Below the pieces are notes generated by a model. The model saw nothing but the letters and a program-made list of their open reading frames with translations. It did not search any database and was not told the origin of the DNA. DNA of 64,000 bases from Cyanoderma ruficeps (Eukaryota > Chordata > Aves > Passeriformes > Timaliidae): assembly GCA_008694505.1 (NCBI GenBank), contig VZDJ01000219.1, positions 7,357,089 to 7,421,088 on the forward strand. Direction: 5' to 3'. Below, in pieces: positions 47,301-61,600 of the stretch. A program made the position numbers and the translations under genes. The number at the start of each line of letters is the position of its first letter. The first letter of the stretch is position 1.

Positions 47301-50300
47301 ACACCACTTGTAGAAAAGAAACTGAAGATGTGTTATTTCTTATTGAATATTCTTTCCATTTGTAAAGGATTTTTAAGCTTCTCTGCATTCCAATTTTCTC
47401 CTGTTAGTGCCACTTGAGGTATATTGCTATTCTATCCTATGTGTGTTGTCAATAAACAAATCAAGAAAATATGCCTGAGTTTGGGAGCTGGGAGAAGGAT
47501 ACTGTGTTTTTACTTATTGTACCTCCTCCTATTCAAGTGTCTTTGTTTCCTAGCTACCATTTGTATTTTCTTTCAATCTCCGCTGAACATGATCAGAATT
47601 TACATTTGCTGCTTAAACAGCTGTGATGCCAAGATCCTTTTGGGGCAAATTTTTTGGTATATTCATGAGTGTGCTCTCCTGACCACACATAACCCTGGTG
47701 TGTGTAGAGTTTGCAGTGAGCCTTCACATGGCATTTTGAGTTCAGAGGAATCTGTATATAAATAATAATGCAGTACTGGGCATATTTTAGACTATACTTT
47801 CAAAAAACCTCTGCTGTGTTTTAAATACCAGTATAATTTTTTTATTGTTCCAGCTGGGACAGTTTACACATACTGAGTGTGTGTAGAACCTCTTGGCAGG
47901 GCTGAAGTCTGTGTTTGAATTGGAAAAGGCTTGAGCTGCTTGAAAAAAATGTTAATTAGGAGAATACCATGTATGGCTGTTGTATATGTGAGTAATCTCT
48001 TGAGGAAAGTTATGTCAGCACCATTGTGTAAACATTTGGGAGGGGATGGGATTCCATAAGCCAAAAAACAATTACGTGACTGCAATGCTAGTTATGATAA
48101 CTACTCCTAGGATAGCCCTTCCTTAAATCTTTGATCTTATTCTACCTATCTTGATCCCCTTTGTTTTTTTTTGTCTTTGCCTCCTACATTTTCTCCTTTC
48201 CATCTGAATAGTACTTGTATGGCATTGAACATCATCATCTTCTAGATAACAGAACGTTACCACTGTGCTTCAGCATCAACAGAGGGATTGAAAAAAACAG
48301 CTTTAGTGTTCTGTCAATGCAGTGACTCCCACCGTGCTTAGAGCAGGATTTTACACATGCAGGAAAAGGTGCCCCTTAAAGAAGCTGATCTGAAGCCCTG
48401 GCAGGAGGTACAGCTCCAGGCAGAGCTCTCCAATACCCTTCTGCCCTTGCAGAAGAACATCACCAGCTCACCAGGGTAAGGCAAGGAAAGGGGTGACTCT
48501 GGCTGGGTATAACACGGGTGATTTGTTTTATCCTCTTTCTGTCCCGATTGGGCAGCTGCCATTGCCTGGCTGGCACACAGTCATGTTTTTATATCCCCAG
48601 GAATCTGTGTAAAAAGATTGATCTGTCATTTCACTCGAGGTTTGCAATATAGCTAGCACTCTCCAAACATCTGTTTTCACAGCTACACTCAAAAATAGCC
48701 TCTACTGAGACATTTAATGAAATTCAGTGAGCTATTTTAAAAATTATAACAAACCTTGAGCCACAACCTTTGGTTATCTGTGGAATACGTTGTAGCTAAA
48801 CAAGTTTAATATGACAGTCATTCCCATAATACAGCACAGTGCAGTAGTAGATAGGCAGGCAGGGGAGTTTGGGGGTGACAGGTTGGGACAGATCCTTGAG
48901 CCCCTCTTTGGAAGCAGTCAAGGATTTATATGTCATTTCCATGCTCTTAGACATCATCTTTTACTGGAGAATGCAAAGACTAAAGGGCTACAGCTGCAGT
49001 AGTGCCAGCTAAGCCAATATTGAATGTTATGATAATTAATACATTTTTATAGACTTTGGTTCTCCGAAGCACTGCGTATCTCCTTGGGGATGCAAAGTCC
49101 TCTAATGTCCACTGACACGGATGAGTTGAGGCCTGTTTAGCCCTCTGTGTTCTCTTCACAAGAGCCCTCAGAACTCTTGTTGCTACACTCAGTGAAAGCA
49201 TAGAGTTGAGGCTTTTTATATTCAGCAGGGTGATCAGGTCACTCCTGGTGTTAGACAATAGGTTTCAAGCACTGCTTCTGTTTTCGCAAGTGCCAATTAC
49301 CGTAAGGTTCCTTTGTTGTAGGTGCCTTTCCCTCCTGTTCCTGAAATGGCATTAATCCACCTACTCCAATTTAATGGATTAAAAAGAGACAATCAGTTAA
49401 ATTAATTGAGTAATTGAAACCATCGTTTCATCATCTTTGAATAGGGCAAAGCCTGTGTCCTTTGCTGTAGGTCCTTGGGTAGCACAGTACTGTCAAACAT
49501 TACATCATTCTAGAGCTGCTTTGTCACAGCACACGGGAGAAAATGTTCTCCAGCACCATGGAGTAGAGAAACATTTTAAAATGTTTAGGATTGAAACAAG
49601 TATATAATTCCTTCTGCCTCAGAAATCCATGGGAAGTAAAAGGGTGTAAGTGACCAAAAGAAGAGGCTATCTTGTGCTGTGCATGTGCATATTTTAGTAT
49701 ATAGAAATACGTATTTACAGGTATTTTTATTTAAAAATTCTCAGGGCTTTTACTCTTTACACTTCATAAGTGAACAAGAAAGTGTCATCTTGGGCAGCAA
49801 TTATCACTGAATTTCTCACTAAAACCTAATGAAGCTGTGCCAGCTGTATGTCAAGAAATTTAACCCTGCTTCGTATCTAAATGGTTGTTGGCAGCTTTGG
49901 GCCCTTATAATGCTTTAAAACTGCAAAATTACTCTCATTGCTTCTCTCAGAAGAAACCAATTTGGGATGAGAGTTATTCATGCGTGCAGTAAATTGATGG
50001 TCCTTGCACTCACAGTGGATGGAGAGTCATCGCTGCAAACCTGCAGGATGGGGAAGCCAGAGGTCAAGTGGGGATGACAGACATGAAATAGTTTGGGGCC
50101 ATGAGACCATTACTAAATTTCAAGATTTTAATAGTAGGTTTTTTTCCTCCTTTACGTCAGGTACCAGCCCTTCAGGTTGTTTGCACAGGCAAACCTTTCA
50201 TCCTGAGCCTCTGGTACAATCAGTGCACAAGTGTGTAAGCAGCCAGAGGCAGATGGCAAATGGCATTTTAAGGTGCTGGTCAGACAAAAGGCTTCTCTTA

Positions 50301-52555
50301 CCTGTATGTCCCCATGGGGGGATGGAGCAGCAATTCATTTCTAATTCTTCTTGACTCATTTCTCAGTGTGTGAAGCACTTCTTGTTTGCTCTTCTCTTGC
50401 TGTAAAGATTGGAGAAATGATCTTCCAGCGAGACAGATCAGTGCAAAAAAAATCTGAGCTGTCTTTCATCTCTTTAAAGAGAGGGGGAGTTGAGAGGGGA
50501 GAGAACTTGTGGTCAACAATCTCAAAAAGCTCCAAAGAGCCCAGGCAGCTCCTCAACCATAATGTGTTTTTACTATCATACATTGTTTGTAGCTCTGAGA
50601 GATCACTCAGTTGCCAGAAGGTTACCCAGGTCCTGTAGTTGCACATGGGTTTTGCCGAGTATTTGGGGATTCTGTCTGTAGCTCCCAAGTTGTTAATTTT
50701 TTTTTCCATTTTCACTTGAGTAGATGGAGGCTTTGTTTCCCAAATGCTTTGGAAGAGAAGGTTTAGAATAGTGCTGCCTGTGTTTGTCCACTCCTTAGTT
50801 ACAGAGGTTACAGTTGTTTTTTTTCTTTGCTATTTACAACTATCTTTATACATACATATATAATATATGTAAAATCAGCTACTCTTTAAAGGTTAGGGAA
50901 TAAGACAAACAAATTACTGAGAAGGAATTTTTTTGTTCACACATCACCAACAAGAGACCCCAGAAGCAGAAATGTAAAATATCAAAAATCGCATTATAGA
51001 TGTATCCTGTATTAAAATCCTGCCAGTCTAAGGGGGAGGGTAATGGTTTATTTTGAGATTCAGTTTTTGGCATGATTTACTGATTAGAAAATTCCATGTT
51101 AATTTGTGTCATTGAGCTTAAATATTACACTAATTAAACCATCTTTCTTATAACTTTGCCTCTGATTTTTATCATGACTAAGGCTTCACAGTGAGATTCT
51201 GGGGTTTTTTTTTTTAATTTGAGAAATATTAGATGTATCTTGTAAACCAATAAGGGCAAACAAGTTGTACAATAAACTGTTTCTGATCACAATCTGTAGC
51301 AGTTGCTCAGGTTGTCAAGAGTCAATTATATTTAGGCAAATTAAGGTTTAAGGCATATCTTACTCATCTTTAGAACTCATCAAATGCATTGCCCAGGCAT
51401 TCAAGTCATGGAACTGTTCACATTAACTGTATTTATTCCTTTTATAAATATTACTCAGAGGCTTGCTAAGTAGCAATATTGTGCTCTAATGAGCATATGT
51501 ATGCTGGAGAGCTTTCAGGGAGATTTAGTTCAGTGATTACGACTCCTTGATCTGCCAATCTGCACATCAAAAGAAGCTATTTTGTTTTAATACTCTGTCT
51601 ACCAATATTAACTTCACGGAAGAGGTGACCCCCCCAACTTGTAAGTATGTTCTAAAACTATTTGGGGATTATATTTATGCCACTGTAACACTATTTCTGT
51701 CTAAAGGCACTTCAGTATCTCATGTAGCAAAACATCCACAGATGAAAGGCAGAGAAGATAAAAGGCAAAGAGAATGTTACTAATTAACTCTGGATATCTA
51801 ACGGGCCCCATTTCCAGTCCAGTCTCCCAAAAATATCTGGCACGCACAACAGGCTCCAGATGGATTGGCTGCCATACACATATGGCTGCAAATAACCAGT
51901 GCACATGTCTTGGGTTTTCCTTGTTGGGTTCCTGGCTTGTGGGAATGGGATGGCTCACAGCTGTGACACAGAGACATAAAGAGATCCCACTGCACTGGTA
52001 CATCTCTAATAATAATTCAATTTTAGGCCCAGATAGGAGGCCCAATGGTTGCTGGTCTTAACTAACACTGCAGGGATAGGGCTGCTTTTCCCATTTCATG
52101 CACATTTGACACGTGTATATTGGCCTTTCTTGGGGTCTCCTGTTGCTCCTATGAATAATTATAAACCCAGTGAAGCTTATAACTTTAATTTTTTTTTTTT
52201 TTTAATTTCACTGTCTCTGTGAAGTTCAGTTTCGCCTTTGAGTAAGTCAGCCACCTGCACAGCCTATTTGGGTTTTAAGTCAGCAAAGTTCTGTCACGTT
52301 GGCTGGATAAAAACAGCAGAGGAAAACAGGAATCTCTTTTCTAAATTACACAAATAATTCAATGTCCCCTTTTTCACAGGAGTTCGAGGCAGATGCATTA
52401 GGAAAAAAGTGTGTTAAAATTGGATGATAAGCAAATAGGCAGGAATTTGCTTCATACACAGCATTGTCCTTTGAAAGCCACTTCAAAGACACCTTCAGAA
52501 CCAGAGAAACTCCCTACAGCTGCAGGCAGCAGGGCCAGCAGGAATGATGCAGAGA
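44351..52555. other. Intronic sequence, no gene recognised
   Basis: No exon or transposon was recognised. The stretch holds a 15-base T run at 52189-52203. ORFs of up to 119 codons overlap on both strands without recognisable domains. Confidence 0.5.
52189..52203. repeat. Poly(T) run
   Basis: Fifteen consecutive T followed by AATTT. Confidence 0.9.
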
Positions 52556-52556
52556 N

Positions 52557-52613
<57 letters not shown>
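52556..52613. repeat. (AT)n microsatellite with flanking N
   Basis: About 26 uninterrupted AT dinucleotides (52557-52608) preceded by an ambiguous base at 52556 and followed by GTGTG. Translation gives meaningless IYIY repeats. The array length in the assembly may be wrong. Confidence 0.97.
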
Positions 52614-55600
52614 AGGGGTTTGGGATGCCAGTGGGCACCGTGTGTGCAGAGAGCAAGCGAAGCAGAAAGGAGCCACACACAGCCAGCCACAGTCATCCAT
52701 CACAGCCACCCAGCACAACTGCACACATCTGCCCATTAGATCTTCTCCTGGGCTTTCACAGATACCAGCTTAAGCCTTGAAATATTTAAGCTTTAAAATC
52801 TTTTGTGTGGTTAATTATGTTAATTCTAGGTATTGTTGCTGTCTGCATAAATGCTCAATCCTTTAGGGACCTCGTTAGGTTACTAGCTTAATCACTTTCC
52901 TGTGACAGTGATGCTGCAGTTCTGGTCAGCATGGAAAAAAAAAAAAGCCCTTTTGTCTGTGAATTTGCATACAACAGCCAAAGTTTTGAATTTTGAGAAA
53001 CTGAGCAAAGAATTGCTGTTTTCATGATATGTGAACAAATGTCAAGTCTGAAGAAGGACATCTCGCACACGTGGAACTATAAATGGACTGGGTATTTTTC
53101 ACTCCAGGAAGGCTTGTTGGAACATCCCAGGGGAATATTCTACTTGCTGTTTTAATAAGACTTGCCTGTGTTTTGCCTTGAGAGCAAGAAGTGTTGATAC
53201 CAGCCTCAATCCTAAAGCTTTCTTAAGCCAATATATAGGGCAGTGGAAAATCTGCTGCGCTGCCGGTGCCCTGTCGTGCTGAGAGCTCTCTGCAGTGTTT
53301 GTTTACCACCTGCCTCAACAGAGGAAACAGCAAATGGGGCCTTTGTTTTCAGTGACAGCAGAGATGCTGCTTTAATGTCATCGCAGTCTTTCCTGTGCCT
53401 GAGTGGCCCCGGCGGGCCGGCCGTGCTGTCAGGCAGCGGGATCCCGTGTTTGGGCAGGAGGGGCACTGCTGGGAGAGGAATAGCTTCCTTAGCAGGACAC
53501 ATGGCAGTGTGCCCACCTATTTCAGGTCCATTTCAGGTTACCTAGCTCCGTATTAAAGGCTCCAGAGAATGAGCAGATTTGATGAACCATTGCTTTCATT
53601 TCTTCGTATTTATCATGGCACCGTCTTGGCCAAGTTGCCAAAGCTTTTGAGGGCGATCTGAGGGACAGCTGTGACACCTGTTCACATACTGACCTGAATC
53701 AAGGCTTAACACTGACTTGTGGCAGGTACCGTCCACCACCCTCTGCACTTGCATGTTTCCCAGTCCCTCAGGAAATGCAGAGTTGGGTGCTTGAATATTT
53801 CAGTTGTTATTGCCAGGGTTGTGACCACAAGGAAGCTCCAGTGGTTTGAAACTCGGGCATTTTTCCTGCCATATTTTATCCATCTGATAACCTGCTGTTA
53901 CATAAAATGTAATTTGAAGTATGGTACTTCATTAGATGATTTTATGGTATTAGAGCCACCCAAAAGCTTTGATGTAGAAGATAATTAGTAAGAAATTATG
54001 AGGAGATGAAGGATGGGTGGGCAGACAAGGCTAATGAGTCACAGTCAGCAAAAAGTGTGAACTGCGGTAGTTTTTTGTCATTAATATCCCAAGAATATTC
54101 CTGTTGCTTTTCTTCCCCAGGCATGAGAGGAAGACATGGAAAAGATGCATTTCCAGAGCCAGAGGTTGATTCTAATCTACCTGTGTGGTCTGTCAGACAG
54201 TTACAGAAGTGCCATTGATAAATCACAATGCCTTGATTTCTGAAAATTCAAAGTCATAGGAATCAGACTGATTCCAAAATAAACTATGGTTTAAATGGTT
54301 GATTTTCTCCTTAGTCTGAAATATTCAAAGGAGGGGGGTTTTTTTAAGGGTAGTTTCATTTCATTGCTGATTTTAGTCTGTTTGCAGACTTCATGACTGC
54401 TGGGAAGGGTATTTAGCTTCATCTTAAATTTAAGTATATGTAATACCACCGAGTCCCACAAACACACTTCAGCCTCCTTCCTCTTATCTGTTTCTTCATC
54501 AAGAGAAGTTAAGAATCATGGAAAGTAGTTATTTAGTGTATATCATCCATACCAGTCATGACCCACCCACCAGGTCACGGAAAATTCTGTAGTTTTCATT
54601 TGAGGTAGCAAAGTGGTCTCTGTTTGGTTTGGGAATTTGGATTTTGGTGGAGTTGTTTTTAATACTCCAAAAACTATTTTTGTTTTATATAGAATTTCAA
54701 GGCCGCTGGCCATTTTCAGATGTCTTATATTTTGTTTGAGTCATGTGCATAGTCTGGTCCTTAGAGACAATGTCCAAGGAGATTGTGAGTATACTGTGGT
54801 ATATCTTGAAATTAATAAACCATTAATTAATCAGATAATAGTCCATGGGTAAGGTCTATGGGTGCATTGCTTAAAGAAAAAATACATAATTGGGAAGGCA
54901 AAACTAGGAAAGGATTTGGCCTCAGTTTTCTGTTGAGATTTTCCTTCCAGCTAATCACACATGCTATTAGACCATTCCTTTCATTCAGCAGGAGATGGTT
55001 TTAGACTATATTGTGTTTTAATAATCTCTTCCCTGGTGTTAGCACTGCCCTCACTGTGTCTCTTGCAGTTTGTCTGTGTTCTGTTGCTGACAGAACTTGC
55101 AGTTATTGTCTCTTATGTTCATAAAGGTGCCTTCCTGAGGAGGTAACACGGTATCAACTCTTGTAGTAATTTTTAATCATTGTGTAGAATCATTTCTTTC
55201 TAATAAGGCAAGTGATTAATTATCGTGCACTTTTTATCGGTGTAAAGCCTGCCAGGGGTGCACTAGCTTTCAATTACAACCTTTCAAGGTTTTCTTTGGT
55301 AAAATCCAATATACTTAGAGAGACAACCCCATAGTTAGGCAGCCTTTTTTCTGTACAAGTAATAATTATCTTCTCCATTATTGTTCTATTTATTTACAAA
55401 TAAAAACCAAAAATCCACAGTGGCATATATATTAAAAAAAAATAAGAAATTCCATTACCCCAACACGGAAGAAAAAATTGACATCAGAAGCTTGATGGAA
55501 ACGGAAATATGCTATCCATTTGCATGATTAGAGAGTATGAGCCCTTTATAAGTCTAAAATAAATGAAATACCAATATGAAATTAGGAATATGTTTCTCAT

Positions 55601-58600
55601 TTATAGAAAGTCCTGAAGCAAGATGCTTTTGTCTTTTCCTAATAGCTTCACTTCAGACTCAATTGTTATAGATTACTGTGGAGATGGAATGGAACTGTGC
55701 AGCAGTAAAGGAACAAGGCAGGAGAGCAGTGCCTGAGAATCCAAATAAAGCAGCAGGAATCTTTACAGAGAAAGTGTGAAACTGCTTTATGACAAGCCAT
55801 ATTGCTTGCTTCTCCATAAATCTGTAGGAAGGCTTGGCAAAGGACTTGAGGCAGTAACAGACCCAGAAGTCCTGAGTGTCTCCCAAAATCACTGTCACTT
55901 GGGGTGGCCACAAATCCATCCACAGCAAAATCTTGATGTTCCTCATGCTAATTGAAATTTTCCATAGGCACATCAGGTAGCCCTGGAGCAGTTCTCTCCT
56001 AGGCTGTGCCTAGGGAAATAAAAACATATGTGCCCCTTACTGCTCTGGGAATTTTCAAGTGGACTTGAAATTGTTTCCATCTGCCTTCTGTGTACGCTCT
56101 GTTCCTTGAGATGCCCCTGGTTTAACACCAGACTTGATGAGCTCTTTAACCTGCTCTCAGTGGGAATATCGACTCTGCTTTTACACTGGGATATGAAAGG
56201 TTTCCTCCACAGAGGGAAAAAACGCAGCCGTTCTGAGTGTTTGCGTGAATATCAGAAGGATTTGGAGGGACACAAATCTCCTTCAGCAGTAATCATATTT
56301 TTTTGTTGTTATTAGTATAACAAACTAAAAATCCTTTTGCTTATGCAATTTGTTTTCCCAAAGGGAACTCTTCATGCCCTTAAAAACTCTTAGTGTGTGA
56401 AGCAAGTGCATAAATAAAAAGACAACAGGAGAAAGAATGAATATTTATACAGTCAGCATTCAGGGCATTAATGAATCTTTATTTATTTTTTCTATCTATA
56501 ATTGAAATAACCAACAAATAATGAACTTTCTTATTGAGAAGATATTCTTAGAGATAAAACCTCCCACTAGGCATGGGGATATGAGAATGCTTCTGCTAAT
56601 CCTAAAATCTTCTGATCCAATTTTGGCCTCACAAGAAGTTGTCAGAAAGCATATTTCTCTGTCTAACACATTTTGAAGGGATCATTACTTAAAAACTCAG
56701 CATTTCATAACAGAGAACAAAGTTGGGAATTTGATTTTAGTTGGAGATATGGAAAATGTTTTTCTCAGGTTTTCAACTTCTTTTTGAAGTGTGCCAGTCA
56801 TCCTAAATATGAAATACAGTACTTCCAAGAGCACGAGTGGGTTTTTTTAATGGCGTAGCAACACAATTCACTTTCCATTGCTTCCTGTACTTGATGTCCA
56901 TTAAGTTAATTGTATTCAAATCTGGGCATGACTTATTAATGCCACGTGCATTCTAGTTTACCTATTAATTCTTTCTCTCGTTGGTGCTGGTTCTTTCTTT
57001 TTTCCTTGGAGGGAATGTACTGTGTGTGTGAGTGGTGCCAGTTGCCTTTATGAGCTCTGCATAGGGGTGGGAAATTCTCCCCAAACCAAGCGAAGTTTGC
57101 AGCTGCAGGAAATGTTCCTGTCCTTGTGTCTTTCCCCCAAGGCTGGTGCAGTGTGACAGGCACACACTGTCCTCTCTTGGCTGCCCTGGCTGCAGACACC
57201 GTGCGCTTGGGAATCGCTGCCCACTCCGCCTCTGCAACACATCAGCAGGGAGCTCTGAGGTGAGGAGAGCAGCCTGCATCTCCTCCAAGGTTTACTGTGT
57301 CACATTCAGGGCTCTATTCACATTTCTGTGAATATACAGGGATTTTTCTTGTCTACAGCACAAATAAAATAATCCTCTCTTTAATCCTGACGCTGTCCTT
57401 CAGCCAGCCAGGACAGGCCACTCCTGGTAACTGAGGTCTTGCTCACGTGCAGTTGCATCCAGAAATTTTCAGCTTTTGCAAATGCAGGGTGCAGCCTACA
57501 ATTTGGCTAATTCATGGTGACAGAGAAGCAGATTTCAGTGAACTGGCCCAGAACTGGCAGCCAGGGATACTAGAATTCTCTGTCTAGCTCTGCCTCTTTT
57601 TCTCTGTATTTCCTTGCCTAACACCGATAAACTTCTTGCTTTCATTTTCCCCACAGGCTAAAGTGCAGCTGCTGCAATTTTATAAGGTTCTCGAAGGATT
57701 ACTAAAGAAATTTAAAATCTTCCTAAGGTGCTAATAGTGTTAGGCTGTATCTACCAGAACAAACTCCCAGTTCTGATAGATAACTGGAGGATAAAAGCTC
57801 AGGTTAGCAAAGTCACTGTAACTAATATAGTCTAAACAGGGAATCCATAATCCTGCTTACCAGGCTTATAAACCTCAACACTCAAAAGATATATGCAAAG
57901 ACAGGTCCTTGATTTCAGGTACAGGGCTGAACATGCTGTTTCTTTAATCAGTAGCTGTGGTACCTGTTGATATATTTGCTGACTAAATTCAAAGCATGAG
58001 TGCTTTTCAATTTTTTTTTGATGAATAATGGAAGATAAGATACCTCTCTCTTTCTTCTTATCTAAGGAAAGCACTTTAAAAATTGCCTGTATGAAATGGC
58101 CAAAGGACATATTTTGTAAATTCTTTACAAGTAAATTGTATGAGACTCCCTCTAGTCGAGGTGGGTTTTTTTGTTTTGTTTTGGGGTTTTTTTATGGTAG
58201 TGTTGTTAGTAATTAAATATTTTTAATACCAATACCTCAGTAACATAGGAGCTTGCCAAAATTCTGTCTTTTTTTTTTCCTGTATGGATTGTTGCAATAT
58301 CCTTAGGGTGTATAATCACAGCAGCAGAGATTCATCTGTCTACATTTTGGTGTCTGTTACTATGGATCTGATTGTCTGGATTCTGTTTCTCATTGGTACA
58401 AGCAAATAGATACTCCAGGGTGTAATTCAGCTCATATTCAGATTGCTGTCAAAAAACAAATCAGAAGAGTGGTTGGGTTTTAGATGCCTACAGTGTGGGA
58501 CTCTAATGCTAAATAAGATGGTTTCCCACCTGGTATGTTTATGTCTTGACATTTCCACATCAATATAATTTCCCAGCTGGTAGTTGTCAAACACTGGAGA

Positions 58601-61600
58601 ACTTTTGATTTTTTTTAGATTTAAATAGAAGTGTGAATGAGTCAGATTTAACTGAAAGAAATGTTTTCATTTCTCGTTTTGGGCTCTCAAATGGACCAAC
58701 TTACACTTTTGTTCCTTTGAATTATACAAGGAAATGTGAAACAGGATGTATTAAGGGATTGCACTCCCTTGCATGAAATGGACACCAAGTGCTTTAAGAT
58801 TGCTTCAGCTACTAGAAAGAATGTTTTAGTTTGAAAGTGTGTTATTGAAATGGCAATTCCCCTCACCATAAGCAGCCCTACACAGAGAAGCTCTGTGTCA
58901 TACCTCTCCACATCACAGATTTCTCAAAGCAGGGGTTCAGCCAAATGCTTTGGATAAGAGCTTGAATTGGACATGTAGCCAACTGTCCTTGGTAATTATC
59001 ACCTTTTCATGAAGTGTAATCGTTGCAATAGCTCAGAACCTTGAAAGCCAAATTCTGGCATCTTCTAATTGCTGCCTGTTACCATATTGTCATGTATAGG
59101 AGTCGTACATCCTGGAGGGCTAAAAACTGGGGACTGTGGGCAAGAAAATGTGCTGAGATACAAGCAGGTACTCATCTTGTATCCCTATCACATGCTAATG
59201 AATGCCACAGAATACAAGCTTGCCCCCTTTTTCTTAAACATAACCTCATCTGTACAACAAGAATACTCATGGTGTAATCTGTTTCACCAATACATTACAG
59301 CAATAGCATTTTACTTACATGATGAGACTTAAGAATATTCCATCAATATATTTTTCCAGTTTTTTAGCCAGTGAATATTCCAAACAGTCTAAATGCCCCA
59401 CTGCACTTGAAATGGAAATTTCTGAAACTTAAACAATTAGAAAACTGACCATGAGAATATTAATTAGGGCCATAACCTGAGTAATTGTTCAGGTTAAGGT
59501 TGTTAAGGATGGCCACACACCCTTAGAGCCTCTTCTAATGTGAGTTGCTGGGACCTGAAAGTTCAATTTGCATTAATGAGGGACATCACTCTTTCTCTTG
59601 TACACCAACATGACAAAACGTGTATTCATGGGCCAGACTACAGGTAGGATCATAATCACTTCAAGGGCTCTCAAAACAGTGATCTGGCTTTACCTGCCAC
59701 AGCTCACACCCATGCCACGGTTCCATGCCTTCTGTGTTTGATGCCTGCTCTGCAAACCCAGTTTTGTAGCATCTCCCCAGGCCCACGTTCCTTTCCCAAG
59801 AGTTGGTGTGGCCACATCCTCTAACTGGAGTTCTCCCTTCTGCTGCATCAGTGCCTTTCACGTACTGCAATAGGAATCCCTTCAGTAAATCCAGCTCATT
59901 CCTCTCATTCCCTCCTAGATTTCTAGGCAACCTGTTGAGCACATGGATTTTCAGTGGTGTATTCAGCTGACCAACTGGTTTTGGTACAACTTTCAGAATA
60001 GTAACTTCAAGGCTGAGAGGAAGGCATTGTTGGTGCTGTTTTATACATACTGCACCAAAATAAAATTCTAATTATTCTGTAGATTCATGATCCTACTTCT
60101 TGAGCTGAATAGAAATCTCCGGATATGTTCACATGATCTTCAGATTCCTGGTTAATTCAGTTTAAGTTACTGTCTGTAGCTGAACTTCCCTGCCCTCAGC
60201 TGGAGCAGCATAGGGATGGTGTGGATGGTGTGCTGCTCCTGGGGTCCTGCAGGGCAGAAGGATTTATTCAGGTACCATGGACAACTCACACTTTTCATCT
60301 GGAGAGTGGGCAGATGGGCCTTTAATTCCAAAGCGACTGGGGATACTGCAGATTATAGATTTCACTAGACTGAAGTATTTAGTTATGTCAGAAATTAACT
60401 GTTCTCCTACAATTAGAGAGTTAAAATCATACTGAGATATAGATTCTGTTTCTTGCCTTTGTGCTGTTTGCAGGGCCAGCTAGGAATTGGAATATCATTT
60501 GTATTTGTTCCTTCTTGGAAAAGTAACTTGGTAGGTGCTATTTAATGAAATTCCACTCACACACATTCCCACCACACCCACCCCAATTAAACGTCAGCAT
60601 AGTTTCCCAGGTCAATATTTCAAGGCTGTGCTGATGAGATAGGATGTCAAGTTATAATAAAAGATTGTGTTGGTAAGTAAATTTAGCACTTACTCACTCC
60701 AGCTGGCAAAACTGGAGAACAGCTAGATTTTCAGAAAGTTAATTGGATATTGAATCCTCTGAGTTGTTTCAAGTAAGATGAGCAAGCCTTTCCTCAAAGC
60801 AGAGGATACAGCCTAGGGTTAAATTAAATGCTGGCTGCAAGCTGAATTAGCAAATGGGATCTGGGCAAAACTGTAGAGGGGAAAATTAGGATTATTTTAT
60901 GTCATCAAGCAGACAACCTGTGGTTCAAGTACCAAAACATACTGACATGCTGAGAAACAGCCTTTATGGGGTACTTCAGTTGCCTTTGCAAGCTCTCAAG
61001 TAATGTGTGTGCTAGAGATAGGAGTGGGGTCAGAGAGCCCACAGAAGATGTAACAGTCAGAATGTTTGGTATTTCTGTCTCTTAGTACTTCTCTCTCTCT
61101 CATGCATTTCGAATAGCATTAGCTGATGGACATTTTTTAGGTCTGGGGTTTTTTTCCACTGGAAAATGCACAGTTATCAGTACATGAAGCCTTCTGTTCT
61201 TCCCATAACATTAAGTGCTCCCTGGGGACTGTTCATGTGGGAGTTGTCTGCTAAAGATTTGCCTCAGGAGTCTGTAATTCCTACAAGAAGAGCACATATC
61301 TTTATTTCAGAGTCATCACACTGGTTGATACTCGCTCACATTCCGCTTCATTAACTGTTTCTCTTTTGTTTCCTTCTCTTGCCAGTCCACTTAAGCCAGA
61401 TCCCCAGCGAACCCCCGTGAAAGCCTTTACCACTTTCAGGCAGAAGACAGATGGCCTCATGCCCTATCCCCCCTCTCTGCAGTGTACTAATTTTATCTGG
61501 AATACTTCTTTCAAATATTGCCAAAATACTGAATGCCCTCTTTCCTTTCTACTAAAATGACAGGCATTACGACTTGGTTTTATACTGGAGTCAGAAAATT

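Noticed and set aside
52411..52780. Several ORFs with IYIYIY repeats
   Set aside because: They are translations of the (AT)n microsatellite in different frames and strands.
57657..57690. Apparent acceptor TTTCCCCACAG followed by a short open frame and AAGGTTCTC
   Set aside because: It resembles an exon of about 33 nt, but the peptide (AKVQLLQFYK) matches no testican region and the donor GTTCTC is poor.
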